Counted from the first letter of the stretch, positions 49,555 to 62,200 are shown. The stretch is DNA of 64,000 bases from Lutjanus erythropterus (GCA_020091685.1 CM034603.1:14661773-14725772), one strand, 5' to 3'. The notes: generated by a model from the letters alone, not told the origin. A program made the numbers and translations.

Positions 49555-50418
49555 TTAAATGGACAGCTCACCCCAAAATCAAAAATACATGTTTTCCCTC
49601 TTCCATGTAGTGTTATTTATCTATCTAGATCGTTCTGGTGCGAGTTGTTGGGTTTTGGAGATATCGACTGTAGAGATGGCTGCCTTTTCTCGAATATAAT
49701 GAAGACACTCGCCTTTCACTTCCTCCTGTGGGTCTTTGAAGTACTGCTCGTGCAAAATCTGTAGATATGATAAATTTAACAGTTATGTGTACTTTATTTT
49801 TATTTAATTAAAATACCATAATATCCCAAATCCTGAATAAACTGCAAATATCTTTGAAATAACAGTCTGTCAGTGTAAAACTAGAATTGCTACCACTTTA
49901 TTGAAGGTGCTTGATTGTAATAATGTAGGAAAAAATCTGTAAAGTAACAGTGTTTCTTTGTAAAACTATTAGTGCTATCATTTTATTGAGGGTTTTCACC
50001 ATTAATCCTCCAATTAAAAATTATATAAATTTATTGTTTTTGCACTTTATTAGAATTTTTTTGGTTTTAATTTTATGGCTTTTCTTTGGCATTTGCTGCT
50101 GCCAGTCATGTTTTACAGTGTGCTCAATGTGCTAACTATTGAATATACATCTGAAAAACTCAACAGCGATCTCTCTTTCTAGGAATCACGACCTGGTTAC
50201 TAAAGACAATCCACAGACTTTGTTAAGAAATTTCATGTAGTAACTTTTTTTCAACCGAACTAAACCACACCAACTCAACCATATCACCACATTAGCTAAT
50301 TCAGTGGGGTTTATCATTACAGCTCAGCTGAGGAATACTCCATCAGTGTTTCCATCCTACACTGTCACAAGCACAAGCCTCTCGTCCATTTTGATTTTGA
50401 GGTGAACTGTTCTTTTAA
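49555..50418. mobile_element. TTAAAGGGACAGTTCA-family element with an internal insertion
   Basis: The left end TTAAATGGACAGCTCACCCC and the right end, reverse-complemented TTAAAAGAACAGTTCACC, match the family of 24869-25326. Shared interior blocks include 'tagtgttatttatctatc', 'gaatataatgaagacactcg', 'aatcacgacctgg' and 'acaatccacagacttt'. About 380 bp (roughly 49755-50138) interrupt it between blocks that are adjacent in the other copy. The insert has two similar AT-rich halves around 'gtaaaactattagtgctatc'. Confidence 0.85.
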
Positions 50419-50857
50419 ATTTATCAACTTCTCTCATATTTAAACCCATGAGAGTCAACATATCTCCATTTTTTCCCTCTGTGCTAGATTTCATTTTATT
50501 GAATGAATTGAATTTCCTTGCTGATACATGCAACTAAAGGCACTTCTGCAAGATGAAAACACAGCATTTCTCCAAATTCATTTTTCATGTTTTAAATTAG
50601 ATTTTTGTCCGGAGCTACAGTAAGATACATTTCAGTTTTACTGACAACTTTTGCTTCGCAGGAACATCCTCCGTATTCCATATAGATCAGATAAGCCTGG
50701 TTGTACAGTATACCCGAGGTACTTGCACAGAAATCCATCAACACATCCTCTTATCATCAGAGGAAACCACTGATTTATTACAGGCAGAGAATACTGTCCT
50801 TGTCAAAGCACACCAGCCCGTCCTGCTATCAATTTGATCATGTAATGACAAAATACG

Positions 50858-51151
50858 GTGATGAAAACCTCAAAAGGTGTTGTCGCGTGTCCGCCTTCTG
50901 CCAGAGACCTCACGGCTGAGACCATCATTCCCTCCGACGGCTTCGCCGGTCGTTCGATGATGGATAACCGGGCGGCAGATGTTTCAGGAAGTAGCCCATT
51001 GATAACAGTCCCAGAGGAGAGCCCCCTGATTGGAGTTCATCATCCCTCCCCCCTGTCCCACCAGCCCATCCATCACTGGCTGAAATTGGAAGCTGCCCTT
51101 GAGTGTCAGCGACCAAGTGTTGATGGAATAGGTGCTGATGAGATGCACTGA
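50858..51151 (+). other. open frame in a GC-richer patch, not supported as a gene
   Basis: A 97-codon frame with even codon use but no recognised domain, signal or membrane segment. Acceptor-like CAG and donor-like strings occur but none gives a convincing exon. It could equally be a unique non-coding stretch with high GC. Its Pro/Ser/His-rich residues are compatible with chance. Confidence 0.15.
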
Positions 51152-51943
51152 TCTGAGTGCTGCGCGGGATCCTCACAGGGCACAGAGGGGCACACAGTTT
51201 AGATTTGGGGTGTTTATCTGACGTCCCTCACATGCTGTGACACAATGTCCCAACATGTGTGTAAATCTGGACTTGGCAGTTTTGCACATCGGCAGCTGCA
51301 ACTGCTTGAGAAAAGTGCAAAACACACCAGATACATCATGTGGTGTTGAATCATATGACGCATGTCACTTGATGCCTGTGTGCACAGGATGTGCCGGGCA
51401 TGCAAAAGACAAGTCAAGCTGGTGACTCAAGTGAATTTTTCTGGAGCTTCAGTTAGCACAGACATGAGAAATCTGATAGCAGAGTGCCCTGATGTGGTGC
51501 AGCGTTTCACCACAAGCAGTGCCTAGAGTTGCATACAAAACAGTAGGGGTGGATGTTTTGATAGATGCATCAGCAGTGAAGTTGTACTGTGCTATACTTA
51601 CTGTACTTTACTGTGTTATGCTTAGGCGTAATAAAAGCAGTGATGGAAATACAAATCAATGCGACATTGCTTGACTTGGCACGGCCAAAAATACCAGTGT
51701 CAAAGCCCCATGTGTGTATTTGTGTGTCAGTCAGTACTCACCAGAGAAGTTGAGGCTTTCCTTTACATCCCTCCTCTCTTTACTCACCCAACGTGACTTT
51801 CGAAGACATTTCTCCTCTCGTCATTTCTCCTCCAGTCAGCAGTCAACATGGACAGAGACAATTATCTCACTGTAAACAGTGCGGTCGGCTCCCCCATGGT
51901 CCTTGCTGCACACAGGTTTCCAAGCAAACGTGGAGAAAAATCC

Positions 51944-52235
51944 ACTTTTTAATCCCAAAAGTTAAAAAAAAACAAACCTTGAGGTCTCGTCTGGCTGATC
52001 TGCAGGCCCGCTATTTCTCTGTGGATCGCTGCTGCAGAGGTTGACAAGTGGGAGTAAAAACAAATTTGCTTTTTAATTCCAAAAGTGTAGAAAACAAACG
52101 CTGAACTCCCATCTGGCTGGTCTGCAATTTCTTGGTGGGCTACTGCTGCAGAGGGTTGATAGGCAGGAGTGATAATAAATCCTCTTTTTAATCCCAAAAG
52201 TTTGGGACATACACTCTGAGCTCCCGTCCTGCAAA
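51944..52235. repeat. minisatellite, about 118-126-bp unit, 2.4 copies
   Basis: Each unit starts CTTTTTAATCCCAAAAGT and carries 'tctggctg.tctgca', 'gctgctgcagagg.ttga' and 'gggagt.a.aa.aaat'. Units start near 51946, 52070 and 52186. The - strand frame across it repeats phrases such as FGIKKQIC, which are by-products of the repeat. Confidence 0.88.
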
Positions 52236-52721
52236 TAAAGGGCATCAGCCTCCAAGCGACTAACTCCTGAGCTGAGCATGTTAATCATTAGCTTTTAAAG
52301 ATTCTCCTTCTGACTCTTAAATTAGCAAAATAAAATGATAACAAATAGCCAATTCTAGCCAACTGCTGATGACCAGTATATTTGTCCAATCACCTAATAT
52401 GTCATACACAAGTTTCACCAGTAACATCAGTAACATCTACTGTATCATTACATGCTGTTTATGAACTGTACTGTAAGCATGGTGCAAAATACAGAAGGAC
52501 TGACATGAGACTTCAATAGCAAAATTTGGGGTTCTTTGGATAAATTATGTCACTTGCAATTGTAATTAAAACATATTTTAAAAGCTTTACTATGCAATAG
52601 TTCATATTCAAAAGATTTATTCATAATATTGACTACAGAAAAATATTATTGTGATGTTCCCTCTTATATAGCCATTGAATACCCAGCTGTTTCTGGTAAG
52701 TCCTTCTTCCATATTCATATC

Positions 52722-52800
52722 AAGGTTTGTAGTAGGCAACTGGACTTGATAGAGTTCTTGAAGACGTTTCGCCTCTCATCCAAGAGGCTTCTTCAGTTCT
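52722..52800. repeat. retroelement-derived fragment
   Basis: GAAGACGTTTCGCCTCTCAT, then 'ccaagaggcttcttcagttc', preceded by 'ggcaactggacttgatagag'. This phrase is common in fish genomes, and I associate it with Penelope-type retroelements. It contains its own inverted pair GCCTCT / AGAGGC. The rest of the element is not seen. Confidence 0.5.
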
Positions 52801-53829
52801 GCCTGACTGGTTTGGGATCATCCACAGTCCAAATGTTATGTAGTTTAGAAAACAGAACCCTGTACAACCAAAAAAAGCAATGGATTCTTTTTGACCTCAA
52901 CATCATGGTTACACTGAAATCTCGTAGTTACTGCATATTGAGTCAATATAAGACTTAAATGTAACTCTGAAGCACTAGTTAGGGGGACCCCCCAATTGCC
53001 ACCAAATATTTTCCACAGTGACTATAAGCCAACCTGACTGTGGCCTAACAAAGAATAAAATATTAACTATGAGTCCAACTTTGACACTTTGTGGTGACAA
53101 GGAAGAAAATCATTCTCAACATCAGAATGATGTCCATTTCATCTGGACAAAAACAGCAGGCAAAGCCATGTGTGCTTACTAAGGGGGATAGGAAACAGTT
53201 ATCCATTACAGCTATATATTTTCACAAAAATGGCCCCTTGTTCACTTAAGCACCTTTTGGATTACCAAAGTGCCCCTTTGGTTAGATCAAGGATTCTCCT
53301 TGTGCGAGCTCAGGGCAAAAATAAAACCTAACTCTGATCATAATTCTGTGGTGGTTGTGGTCTCTCGCCTTTAAGAGAGTTCTACCACACCACTGCACTG
53401 AATTACCTTTTGGCTTGTGGCCATTTTTATTGTCATGTAATGCTGACTTGACCAGCAAGTCTTAGTGATAATGGAACTAAAGTTTTGAAAAAGTCTGAAA
53501 AAATATGTATCCCTATACCATAAAACACCTGCTCTTAGAATGGAGCTTGGTTCAGAAGAACCAAAACAGCAAAATAGTGTCTCAGTGATAAAAAAAAGTG
53601 ACAGATGTCTAAAATCAATTACCTGATGATTGATGATTGATGAGGATGCTGATTGTTGATAGGCAAAGACATGGCATAGTTCCTCACCTGATGGGTCAGA
53701 GGATTTGGGTTTGTAATAGCTAAACATCTATACTGTTTTCTTATTTTATGCATTTAAACTAAACTCAGAGTGGTTGTTTTCACCCAAACAGGGGTGAGGG
53801 TGCATGACGCGTGACAGATTGCATCCATG

Positions 53830-54243
53830 AGCAGAGTTGGGTCACATTAGTTTGAAATGTACAGTAGTCAGTTACTGAATACAAATTACACACCAGATTA
53901 CTACAAAATTGAACATAATGAAGGTTGAAAATTTTGCACCTTACACTAAAAAATTGATGCATTCAAAAACATTGAGCTCCACAAATATTCCCTTTTCCTT
54001 TTAAACATCTCAAAACATGTTCACTGCAAATAAAATGCAGTTTTTCATGGGGCACTTTTATATGAAGCAGTTGTTAGTTAGAGTGTTGGTTATCATCAAA
54101 AAAGTTTCATGAATTCAATTGCCATATTTTAAAGATATTTCAAATAATCCTTGAAAATGTAACTAATTACACATTTTTAAAATGTAATCTGGCTTGATTA
54201 TTTATTTTTTTATGATCTGACCATGTAATCCATCACCACCCAA
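53830..54243. mobile_element. decayed element with 'taactaattac' inverted ends
   Basis: The left part begins 'agcagagttgggtcacatta' with 'cagttactgaatacaaatta', and the right part ends 'aaatgtaactaattacacat', 'aaaatgtaatctggc', 'atgtaatccatcaccaccca'. The two resemble the two ends of a known teleost 'gtaactaattacattt' repeat. Confidence 0.6.
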
Positions 54244-55084
54244 TATGCACTGAGCAGTTCAACCAAAGAGTGATGTTTCCCTTTAAGTGTAAAATTCGAC
54301 CACTGAGATTTATCTTGTGACCCACTGGGGCATCCTGACCACCCACCACTGATTTAATACAAAAGTCATGCAGAAAATCCTTTGTAAAGGCTATGATGTT
54401 TAGTTTTTGTCCTTTGTAAAGCCTATAATGGTCAAATTTTCCAGGGAGGTCCTTTTATAGCCCTTGGCTGCGGTGATGGTGCATCGTCCAGTTTCAGTAG
54501 CCTTCTGGCCGCTCTTTCAGGCTGAAATGTGACCTTTCTGGCATTCTGTACAAAAACACAAAACACTATAAAGTTCTTATCACCGAAAATGTCATGAAAA
54601 TAAGAAACACAAAGTGAGAAACTCCAGGATTACCAGTGTAAAAGAGTCTTGCCAGGTAGATAATGTTGCCTTTCTAAGCAGACAAAGAGATCTGCCCTTG
54701 GTGTTCTGCTGTTGTTCGTATTTTCAGCCGCAGTGTTACTCTTTCGAGCCTGTCGGCGGGGTGCAAAAAGCATTCAGCTCTGAAGGATTTGAGAAACAGT
54801 GCAATCGTCCTGAATTTAAATGGGTTCAGGGCCCAGCGTACAGATGGCTGCGTACACAGCCAGATATGCCGTTCAATAGTTCAGAACCCGCTCTTTTCTC
54901 TCTTTAATCGCACCCTCTCTTTTTCTCATTGCTGTCTTTTGCGGCCTCTTTATCACTCTGCTTCTTTACACACCTTGTGCATGTACACTCACAGACACAC
55001 ACCCAGAGGCTCACACTGTTTTACTTTTTTCATTCTGCCGCTGTCTCTCTCACCCTCAACCAGCGTCGCCTCTCTTTCTCTGTC

Positions 55085-55310
55085 TAACATCCCCCCTTTT
55101 CCTCTGCCCCCTCCTTTCTATTTCCCAGTACTGAGGAATGAGATAAAGAAATCGTTTTTCTTTCACCGCCAATCAGGTCAGCACAATTACACAAACCAGC
55201 AAACACGCTTCTCTCTTTGTGTCTCTCTAACAGGCCTTCTCTTTTCCTGCCCTCCTCCTTTTCCAAGTTTCCAAACACAAAAAATGAGATAAAGAAATCA
55301 CTTTTCGAGG
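55085..55310. repeat. imperfect tandem duplication (period about 145 bp)
   Basis: 'aatgagataaagaaatc' occurs at about 55137 and again at about 55283. Each copy is preceded by a pyrimidine-rich block with 'cctctgccccctcc' or 'cctgccctcctcc' and 'gtctaacat' or 'ctctctaacag'. The copies have diverged, so the duplication is old. Confidence 0.7.
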
Positions 55311-57039
55311 TAGGTGCCTACACCTCAAACTCGAGCTTCATCCACCATTTTCCTTGTCTGTCACCCTCAGCCTTTTGTTTGTTCTTTCCCAAACACTCAC
55401 ATGCCTGTGTACACTACCTCAAACAGTTATTTTCTTTGCTTCTCATTGTGGCACAAACTCAAACTGCGGAGGTAAAACAGTCCAGATTTTCATGTTTCGC
55501 CTAACAAAGTCTGACACAACAAGAGAGCGCCGTCACTGCAGTGCAACAGAGTGATATATTAAGACCAGAGAACCAGATTAAAACAAATGGGGACCAGTGA
55601 AGGCTTCCAGACATCTCAGATCTCATCTGATGTTGCAGGCCACCCGGGGAACCAGATGCTTGGAATATGAAATGTGCTTAGATAGTGTTGAACATTATTC
55701 AAGGCCAGCGTCATGCATGCTAAATTGTGTGTTTCTTTGTGTCACCTTGATGTCTTCACAACTGGCAATCTAAGTGGTACTAAAAGGAGACCACCGGTTT
55801 TAGCCTATTAATCTTGCAGTCATCAAAAAGAGAGTTTTGAACTAGAAGACTGCACGCAGACTGCAGATCCCCGCCAGCTGACAAACGGTGAAGCACCTAC
55901 TGCAATGCCACCACAACTGCCAGATGCAAAAAGCGGAAATTTGCAAAGGACCTCTATTTATGTTGTCCTGAGCTGCAACAAGATTTCAAACTGTAGCTCT
56001 TATATTAGAGAGTTTCTAATCCTACAGTAAGTATAAAAACAAAATCAAATGACTGTTGGTTTGATCCTTGGAAATCAACCCTGTATCAGACCAGAACATT
56101 AACACTGGACAATAAGATGACACTATTATCTCTATCCAACAACATAGAGACTCTGCACAGTTAAGTCTTGCCCACACCAGAGGGGAAAACAATTCATTGC
56201 CCTTATTGACTTTTCCTTGTCACTTTCTGTCTGCTAGTAAAGGAACAAACATGCAAAAACTGAAACTTTAAGATGACAAAAGTGGATTCAGACATGAGGC
56301 ATCAGCAGAAACTATGTATGCAGCTATGTAAGGCCTGATTTGGATCTTATGGAGGTTAAATTATGATCTTACCAGGTGATTCCACTCCAAGTCTTTCACT
56401 TCTGGCCTTTCAGTTGGATAATTTCTCCAAGAAAATCAACATAAGGAGACAGGACACTAAGAGAGACCTAAAATATTGATTTTGTCAACATATCTTTCCC
56501 TCTCTGGTAGACATAGGATGCTAAAATAATCCTTTGCCATGTTGAAATCTAAATGTTTTTAACTCTAGCTACAGGCATTTTGATAGCATTTCAGCACTTG
56601 GTTGCATATTGTGGTGCCAATTGCTTTCCCCTCCGGTGGACATGGTTTTCAAAGGATGATGCATTGCACTCTGTCTGTGTGGAAAATTTTAATTTTAGCT
56701 TTTAGCTTTAAAGAGCAGCATCCAAAAACAGCATAAGAAAATATCTTCTGTATTGAGCTTTGGGAAAAGGTTCAGTTAGCAGGTGTGCTATTAAGTGTTA
56801 TTTCTGCAGTTCTACTTATATACTCATATAGTGTGCGTTGTGAAAAACAGGTTCTTGTTTACCACTATAAAGATGCAGTATATGAAACATACTACTAATA
56901 TGTGCCACATAATATTTCCACAGTTTGTTTACAATCTTTAACTCCCGTTTTTACTGTTGATTTGTGATAAACTAACATCAAAGCAAGCCAATAATTTCAC
57001 TCTTTTCTGCAGTAGGATTGGTGGTGGTCCATGCATTTG

Positions 57040-57245
57040 TTTGTTTCTTGCCTGGCGTGAAGGGGTAGACATTTAATCCAAACAAGTTAATTAGCGGGGA
57101 GATAGCATCGGCACAAACGAGGATAATGAAATAAACACTGTCCTAAAAGAAGAGATTAGCAATTAAGCTATTGGAGCGCAGAGTCATTTATGTTCCATTG
57201 TGCTGTCTTTTAATGTGGCACAGTAATGAATACTGCTCCTTTGCC
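57040..57245. promoter_or_regulatory. candidate regulatory element
   Basis: A unique stretch with 'agttaattagcgggg' (about 57086), 'gattagcaattaagc' (about 57155) and 'gtaatgaatactgctcc' (about 57224), all homeodomain-type cores, in otherwise mixed-composition DNA between repeats. Inference from motif clustering only. Confidence 0.25.
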
Positions 57246-57590
57246 TTTATATCTTTGTGTGTTTATGTGTGTGTGTGTGAAGTATGAATGTGTGCTGTTG
57301 GGTAATAATAACCCACTTGTGCCTATTTGTTTACCAGCCTTTGTTTACTGAAGGACAGTATGGCTATCTTCTGTTTAACAGCTACAACACTGACACTCAG
57401 TGTACAAACTTTCCTACACATCCTGTACATGAGATGATATGTTTATATTACACATGGAGAGTTATGGATGATATTGTTGAGTTTATTATCCCACTCAGTA
57501 CACTGTTGTGAAATGTGGCTGATTTAAATAAAGGGAAGTTTGGGAGGTGCATGTGTGCCTGTGTTTATTTGACTGCTTAGACACAGAAAG

Positions 57591-57612
57591 TGTGTGTGTG
57601 TGTGTGTGTGTG
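57591..57612. repeat. (TG)11 microsatellite
   Basis: A pure TG tract directly left of the element at 57674, with a second interrupted TG tract at about 57620-57640. Confidence 0.9.
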
Positions 57613-57673
57613 CGTGCCAGTGAGTGTGTGTGTGTAGAGTATACTTTCCTCTGCACACATTTGTGTCCACACA

Positions 57674-59289
57674 CAGAAAAATAAAGGTGCTAACTAGAAC
57701 CAAAATGGTTCCTGGGAGTAATACATTTGAAGAACCATTCTTAGTTCGACAAAGACCCTAGAGATTCTTTAAAGTACAACCATCCAAAAATGTTTCTTTA
57801 AGGCAGAATAAATGGTGCTCCAAAGAACTTAAAATTAAAAAATTGGTTCTTTAAGGAACCATTATATGAAAGTTCTTTGTGGACCTCAGCTGGTTCAGTG
57901 AAGAATCTCATCTTTAGAAAATTATGAAAATGTTTTTGGCCCTTTATTGACATTCCTTTTTAAATGTAAAGGTCACTTTATTGTAACATATAGAGTAGAA
58001 TTATACAGTCAGATTCAGTCTGATTTAACCCGTCCTATAGAGGGTGTGCACTGCAAATTAAAGACTATTTGACTCAACGGTGATCCTTACAACTTACCAA
58101 AGAAATATTGTTTAATTTGGCCAGGAATCAGGTTTTCCTGACATTTATATGGACCTGATATTGATGCCCGGGGAAATACACAAAGCAAAGAACGCATAAA
58201 AACAGTGGTTGCTTGGTAGTGGCATTACTTCAAAGCAAGATTTATTGGCAAAATTGAAGTGACTAGGGCACCAAAGAATATTCTGGTATGTGGACGGTTG
58301 TGTACAGATATTATTATTTAATGACATTATCAGAGAGACATGTTTGCATGCAGCAGTGTTGAGAATGTGGGATGCAATATGTAATTGTTGCATAGAGTAT
58401 ATATGAAAGGTGGTAAATATTTATTTCATAAGCAACATTAGTCAACACAGTTAACATAAAACACAATAGTCCATGATTTTACCCAAAATCCGACTTTACA
58501 CAAAATGGTAGCCACAAATCCAAGTTTCAGTGCCAGGATTCCAGCTGTTTCTGCAGTGATACATCTGCTTTTCTTTTCTTTAGCTTTGTAAAAAGATTGC
58601 TTTGATTTCTTGTTGAAGCTCTTTGTACTGTGTGCAGTTACATCCACTGCAGTTACTCTGCCTCCTGTAACATCACGTGCATATCCTCTTTTATCCAGAG
58701 CAGTGGGCAGCCACTGTGCACCACCCAGGGAGTATAAACCAGCATCTCAATCAGGGTTACTGAATGTTTTTTTACTGTACTTTTTACTTTCTGATGGTGG
58801 GGGAAACCAGAACAAACTGAGAACACCCGCATAAACACGGGAGGAAATGCAAACCATGACTTGAACCCGCAAACCTCTTGCAGTGAGATGAAAGTACTAA
58901 CCACGGTGCCACAGTTTACATCATTCAATTAAGGCTTGAAAAAATTACGGCATGAAAAAATGTCAGCTGTAGAGAAGCACAAAGTAAGTCAAATGGCCAA
59001 ACACAAACTAGTCACCATGAGGGTAAACATAGAACACTGAAACTTTGAAATAGTTTATGGATCCAAACTAAAAATCAACACATACATTGTTTATGTCATA
59101 CATACATTCTTACACATTCTGTGCAAAACATGAAAGCTTTACAGTAAAGAGGTTTCTGCAAGGTTCCAAGTAAAAAGCCTTCAAGACCTTTTAAATGCCA
59201 CATAAATAAAGAGGTTCTTCAATTGGTGATGGCTCTGTGTAGAATCAGACAGCCTTTTAAGGAACTGTTTAAGAACCATTATTTTTCTG
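57674..59289. mobile_element. 1.6-kb inverted-repeat element ('aaggttcttta' type)
   Basis: The left end CAGAAAAATAAAGGTGCTAA and the reverse complement of the right end, CAGAAAAATAATGGTTCTTA, match. Subterminal parts are full of 'ggttctttaaggaacc'-type strings on the left (57840-57870) and 'gaggttcttcaattgg', 'aaggaactgtttaagaacca' on the right. The middle (57960-59150) is unrelated unique sequence, including a LINE-like phrase at 58795-58920. No transposase is seen and no target duplication is clear. Confidence 0.75.
58795..58920. repeat. dispersed repeat fragment inside the 57674 element
   Basis: 'cccgcataaacacgggagga', 'atgcaaaccatgacttgaac', 'ccgcaaacctcttgcagtga' and 'gtactaaccacggtgccac' follow the order of a very common vertebrate repeat phrase ('ggattcgaaccc...ctaaccactgagccacc'). 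It is decayed. Confidence 0.6.
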
Positions 59290-62200
59290 AGAGCGTGCGT
59301 GTAAGTGTGACGTGTGCACATTGTTTATACAAACCTTAGTCCCATTCCTCATATTCTTTGCGAAACCGAGACAAAGTTCAAGTGTTCTCCTACATCCACC
59401 ATGTGTCTTGCATCTGCCGGTATGCGTACAGTGTATTATGTTCATGCACACACACAGGAAACGCACACTGCTCTCGGCTGCGTGTGTGTGTGTGATCCAT
59501 CTGGTCTGGTCGAGTTTTCTTATAGAGCAGCTGATGAATGGAGAGCAGAGGGCTCCACAGCGACCAGGACACATGGCAACTCCCCCTTGACTTTATCAGC
59601 CACAACACCGTTCGCTCCACGCATCTATCTCTCTGTACGGCAGCGGCCGGGGAAGTCATTAACCCACAAGCCCTCTGGGTTCCTGAACGCCACTGACCAG
59701 AGAGAGAGGGAGAGAGAGGTTATTTGTGTGCTTTGCCTGTTTTGAAAGAACAATCTGTGCATCTGTAACCTTATCTTCTGCAAAATATAGTATGTTGTTA
59801 TGCAACCAGATACATTTAAGAGGAAATATAAATGCAAACTTGATATCCTGGCATCCTTCTGATTGGTTTAAAGGTGCTCTGGAATTTTTTTATGAACAAA
59901 TTATGTTTGCATTCAGTGTTACTGACTGAAATGTGTTGTGCATATCCTTGAGGTCTTACAAATGTGTTGAATGCATTTAAAGCAACATTATGTTACTACT
60001 TTACAAATAACAGCTTCAAAATTATTTTGATGTGACGCTGACTTGTAATAGAGAGGCAAAATCCTTCCCCTTCCATTGTGCCCCATGGGAGCTTTCTTCA
60101 GAAAAAATATGAACTGTGGTCAATGGCAAGAGGCAAATAATTTTTCATCCTGTTTGAATTGTGCCATGAATTACATTACATTAGTCTGTCAATTTCAGAG
60201 CTAATTTTACAAGACAAGAATGTCACAGTTTGTTGTAATTTTAACATTTAGTGTAGCTCAGTGAACCACATCTCTCGTCTCGCGCAATATTTGTCACCAA
60301 CACCAACATTTGTCCCTTATATCGATATTTTACTGGAAGTGCTTTATCCAGTGACTCCTGTCCTGTGTTTCATTAGTAGTTCCACTTCCCCTCATTCACT
60401 TGCCTTCAGCCTCGATATGACATAACAGCTTACGGCGCACAGAGGCCACTTGGAGAGCAGAGGGCAGGGGAGGAGCAGGCGATTTTAATGAAATGCTCTT
60501 GCCCTTGTTGACTTTGAGCCAAAACTATCATGGATCAACCACCAGTTGTAGCTTCGCGCTGTACTTGTTTTTACAAATCATCAGCAATAACCTGCAGACT
60601 CATTTCAGTTGCATTTGGTGTAATGAGCTGCATCAGTTTCTGATTGAGAAATGTCTGTTTGTGATCTGCATCATCATTAAGAGAACTATTATTTCTGCAG
60701 GGTTATGATATCTAGTAAAACAGCTGCGTTTTCAAGTAAAATAATGAGCAAACTCATGCTCTATCATTCTGCTACAAAAATCCACTGGCATTGTCCCATT
60801 GTGGTCCACTGGAAGGGGCGCGGCATTGCCTCTCTTTTGCCTCTTTCATTCCCAATCTGCGTTCCAAACAACCACTCTTGCACTGTCTAACTTGGGTTGC
60901 TGGGGATGGTGACACTTTACGGGACTCTGTCATGCACCACCAGCTATGTTACTGATTTATACAGAAAATTATGTCTCCTGGTTTTCTCTCTGATGTCATC
61001 CATAATTACTGAGAGTTGCAGGAGAGCAGCCAGAGTTTCCTGATGGACAAATAACTTCAATGGTAGCTAAAATAATTGCTAATTACTGCTGTAGCTCCTG
61101 TTAGCTAGTTAGCTCAGATAGCCATGCAGCTAGCTTACTCTGCAAGGACCAGATATACCTGAGAGTCATTTTTAGAAGACGGGGTTGACATCTTTGCTTT
61201 CTTTTTCAGCACACAGAATTTTGCATTCATGCCGTGTGCAGGTGTGTCTGTCTTATGTGCATGAATGTAGGGGAGTACATGCTATTTGCACCAGCTGTCT
61301 CTGTGTGCTTATCTAATCTTTTAGTGGCTTATTTTAGGGTATTTGTGCCTGTGTGTGAGTCCATGTCTGAATTCATGCAGTGTGTGAGTGTGCATGTATA
61401 GTGGCTATCTCCAACTGTTTATCTGAGGTTTGTGAGGTATATTTTGTGTTATCATACGCAGAAAGTCTGTGGATGTGAATAGGTCTTTGATTTTTTTGTC
61501 TCTTGTGTTTTATTTAATTTGAAAGGACCATTTCATACTAATAAACATTTACATAAAAAAAATCAGTGTAAATGTGCAGCTAAACAACCCATAATCCAGA
61601 AAACCATCCTTCTGTTTGCACTTCTGCATATTTACATCACCGTTTGTTTGTGTGCACGTCACAGCATGTGTATTTCATTATGAAAATATGGCTTCATGTT
61701 GCATGTGTGCATGCATGTGTACATAACTGCAGTCAGTGAGTCAGTGTGTCTATTTCTACCCATTCAAGCTGTATATGTGTACGTATTCAGGTATATGCGA
61801 ACATGAGAGACAGTTGCCCCGACAGAAGTCATCTCTCATGTCCCTTTCCTGAACAATAGCCTATTGTGGCGCCCAGGCAGACTGACAGATTCAATATAGC
61901 CCCTGCAATAGAAAGCAGATTAAGTCACTGCATCATTGCTTACGGCTTCTTTTAGACGTCATTAATTGCCTTCATCAGTGGCAGCCATTCTTTAGCTTGA
62001 AGTAAAGAGGTTTAAGAAAAATGAGCGCTTTAGCAAGAATGGATATCACCATTTGAGAAGCGGTAGCTGAGCTCATTAACTGTCAGTCTATAAGGAACTT
62101 TTATTGTTTTTGGTTTGTGGTTTGCCACATTGATAAAATAATAAAGAGTCATTTTGTAATATAAAGTATGTATAATATAAAGTCTGGATGAGACAAGAGT

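Larger units (their letters stand above)
54250..57585. other. gene-free stretch
   Basis: No exon recognised. A pyrimidine-rich, partly duplicated stretch lies at 55085-55310 and a possibly regulatory unique stretch at 57040-57245. The remainder (55560-57000) is unique-looking AT-rich sequence without repeats that I can name. Confidence 0.5.

Noticed and set aside
54789-55292. 167-aa frame, the longest open frame in the window
   Set aside because: It lies in a pyrimidine-rich, partly duplicated stretch. The translation is Ser/Leu/Phe/Pro-rich with no family resemblance, and overlapping frames exist on both strands.
59314-59745. 143-aa frame near a CA-rich patch
   Set aside because: It is overlapped by open frames on both strands, has no recognised domain, and its C-terminus is a GA-rich low-complexity run (REREREV).
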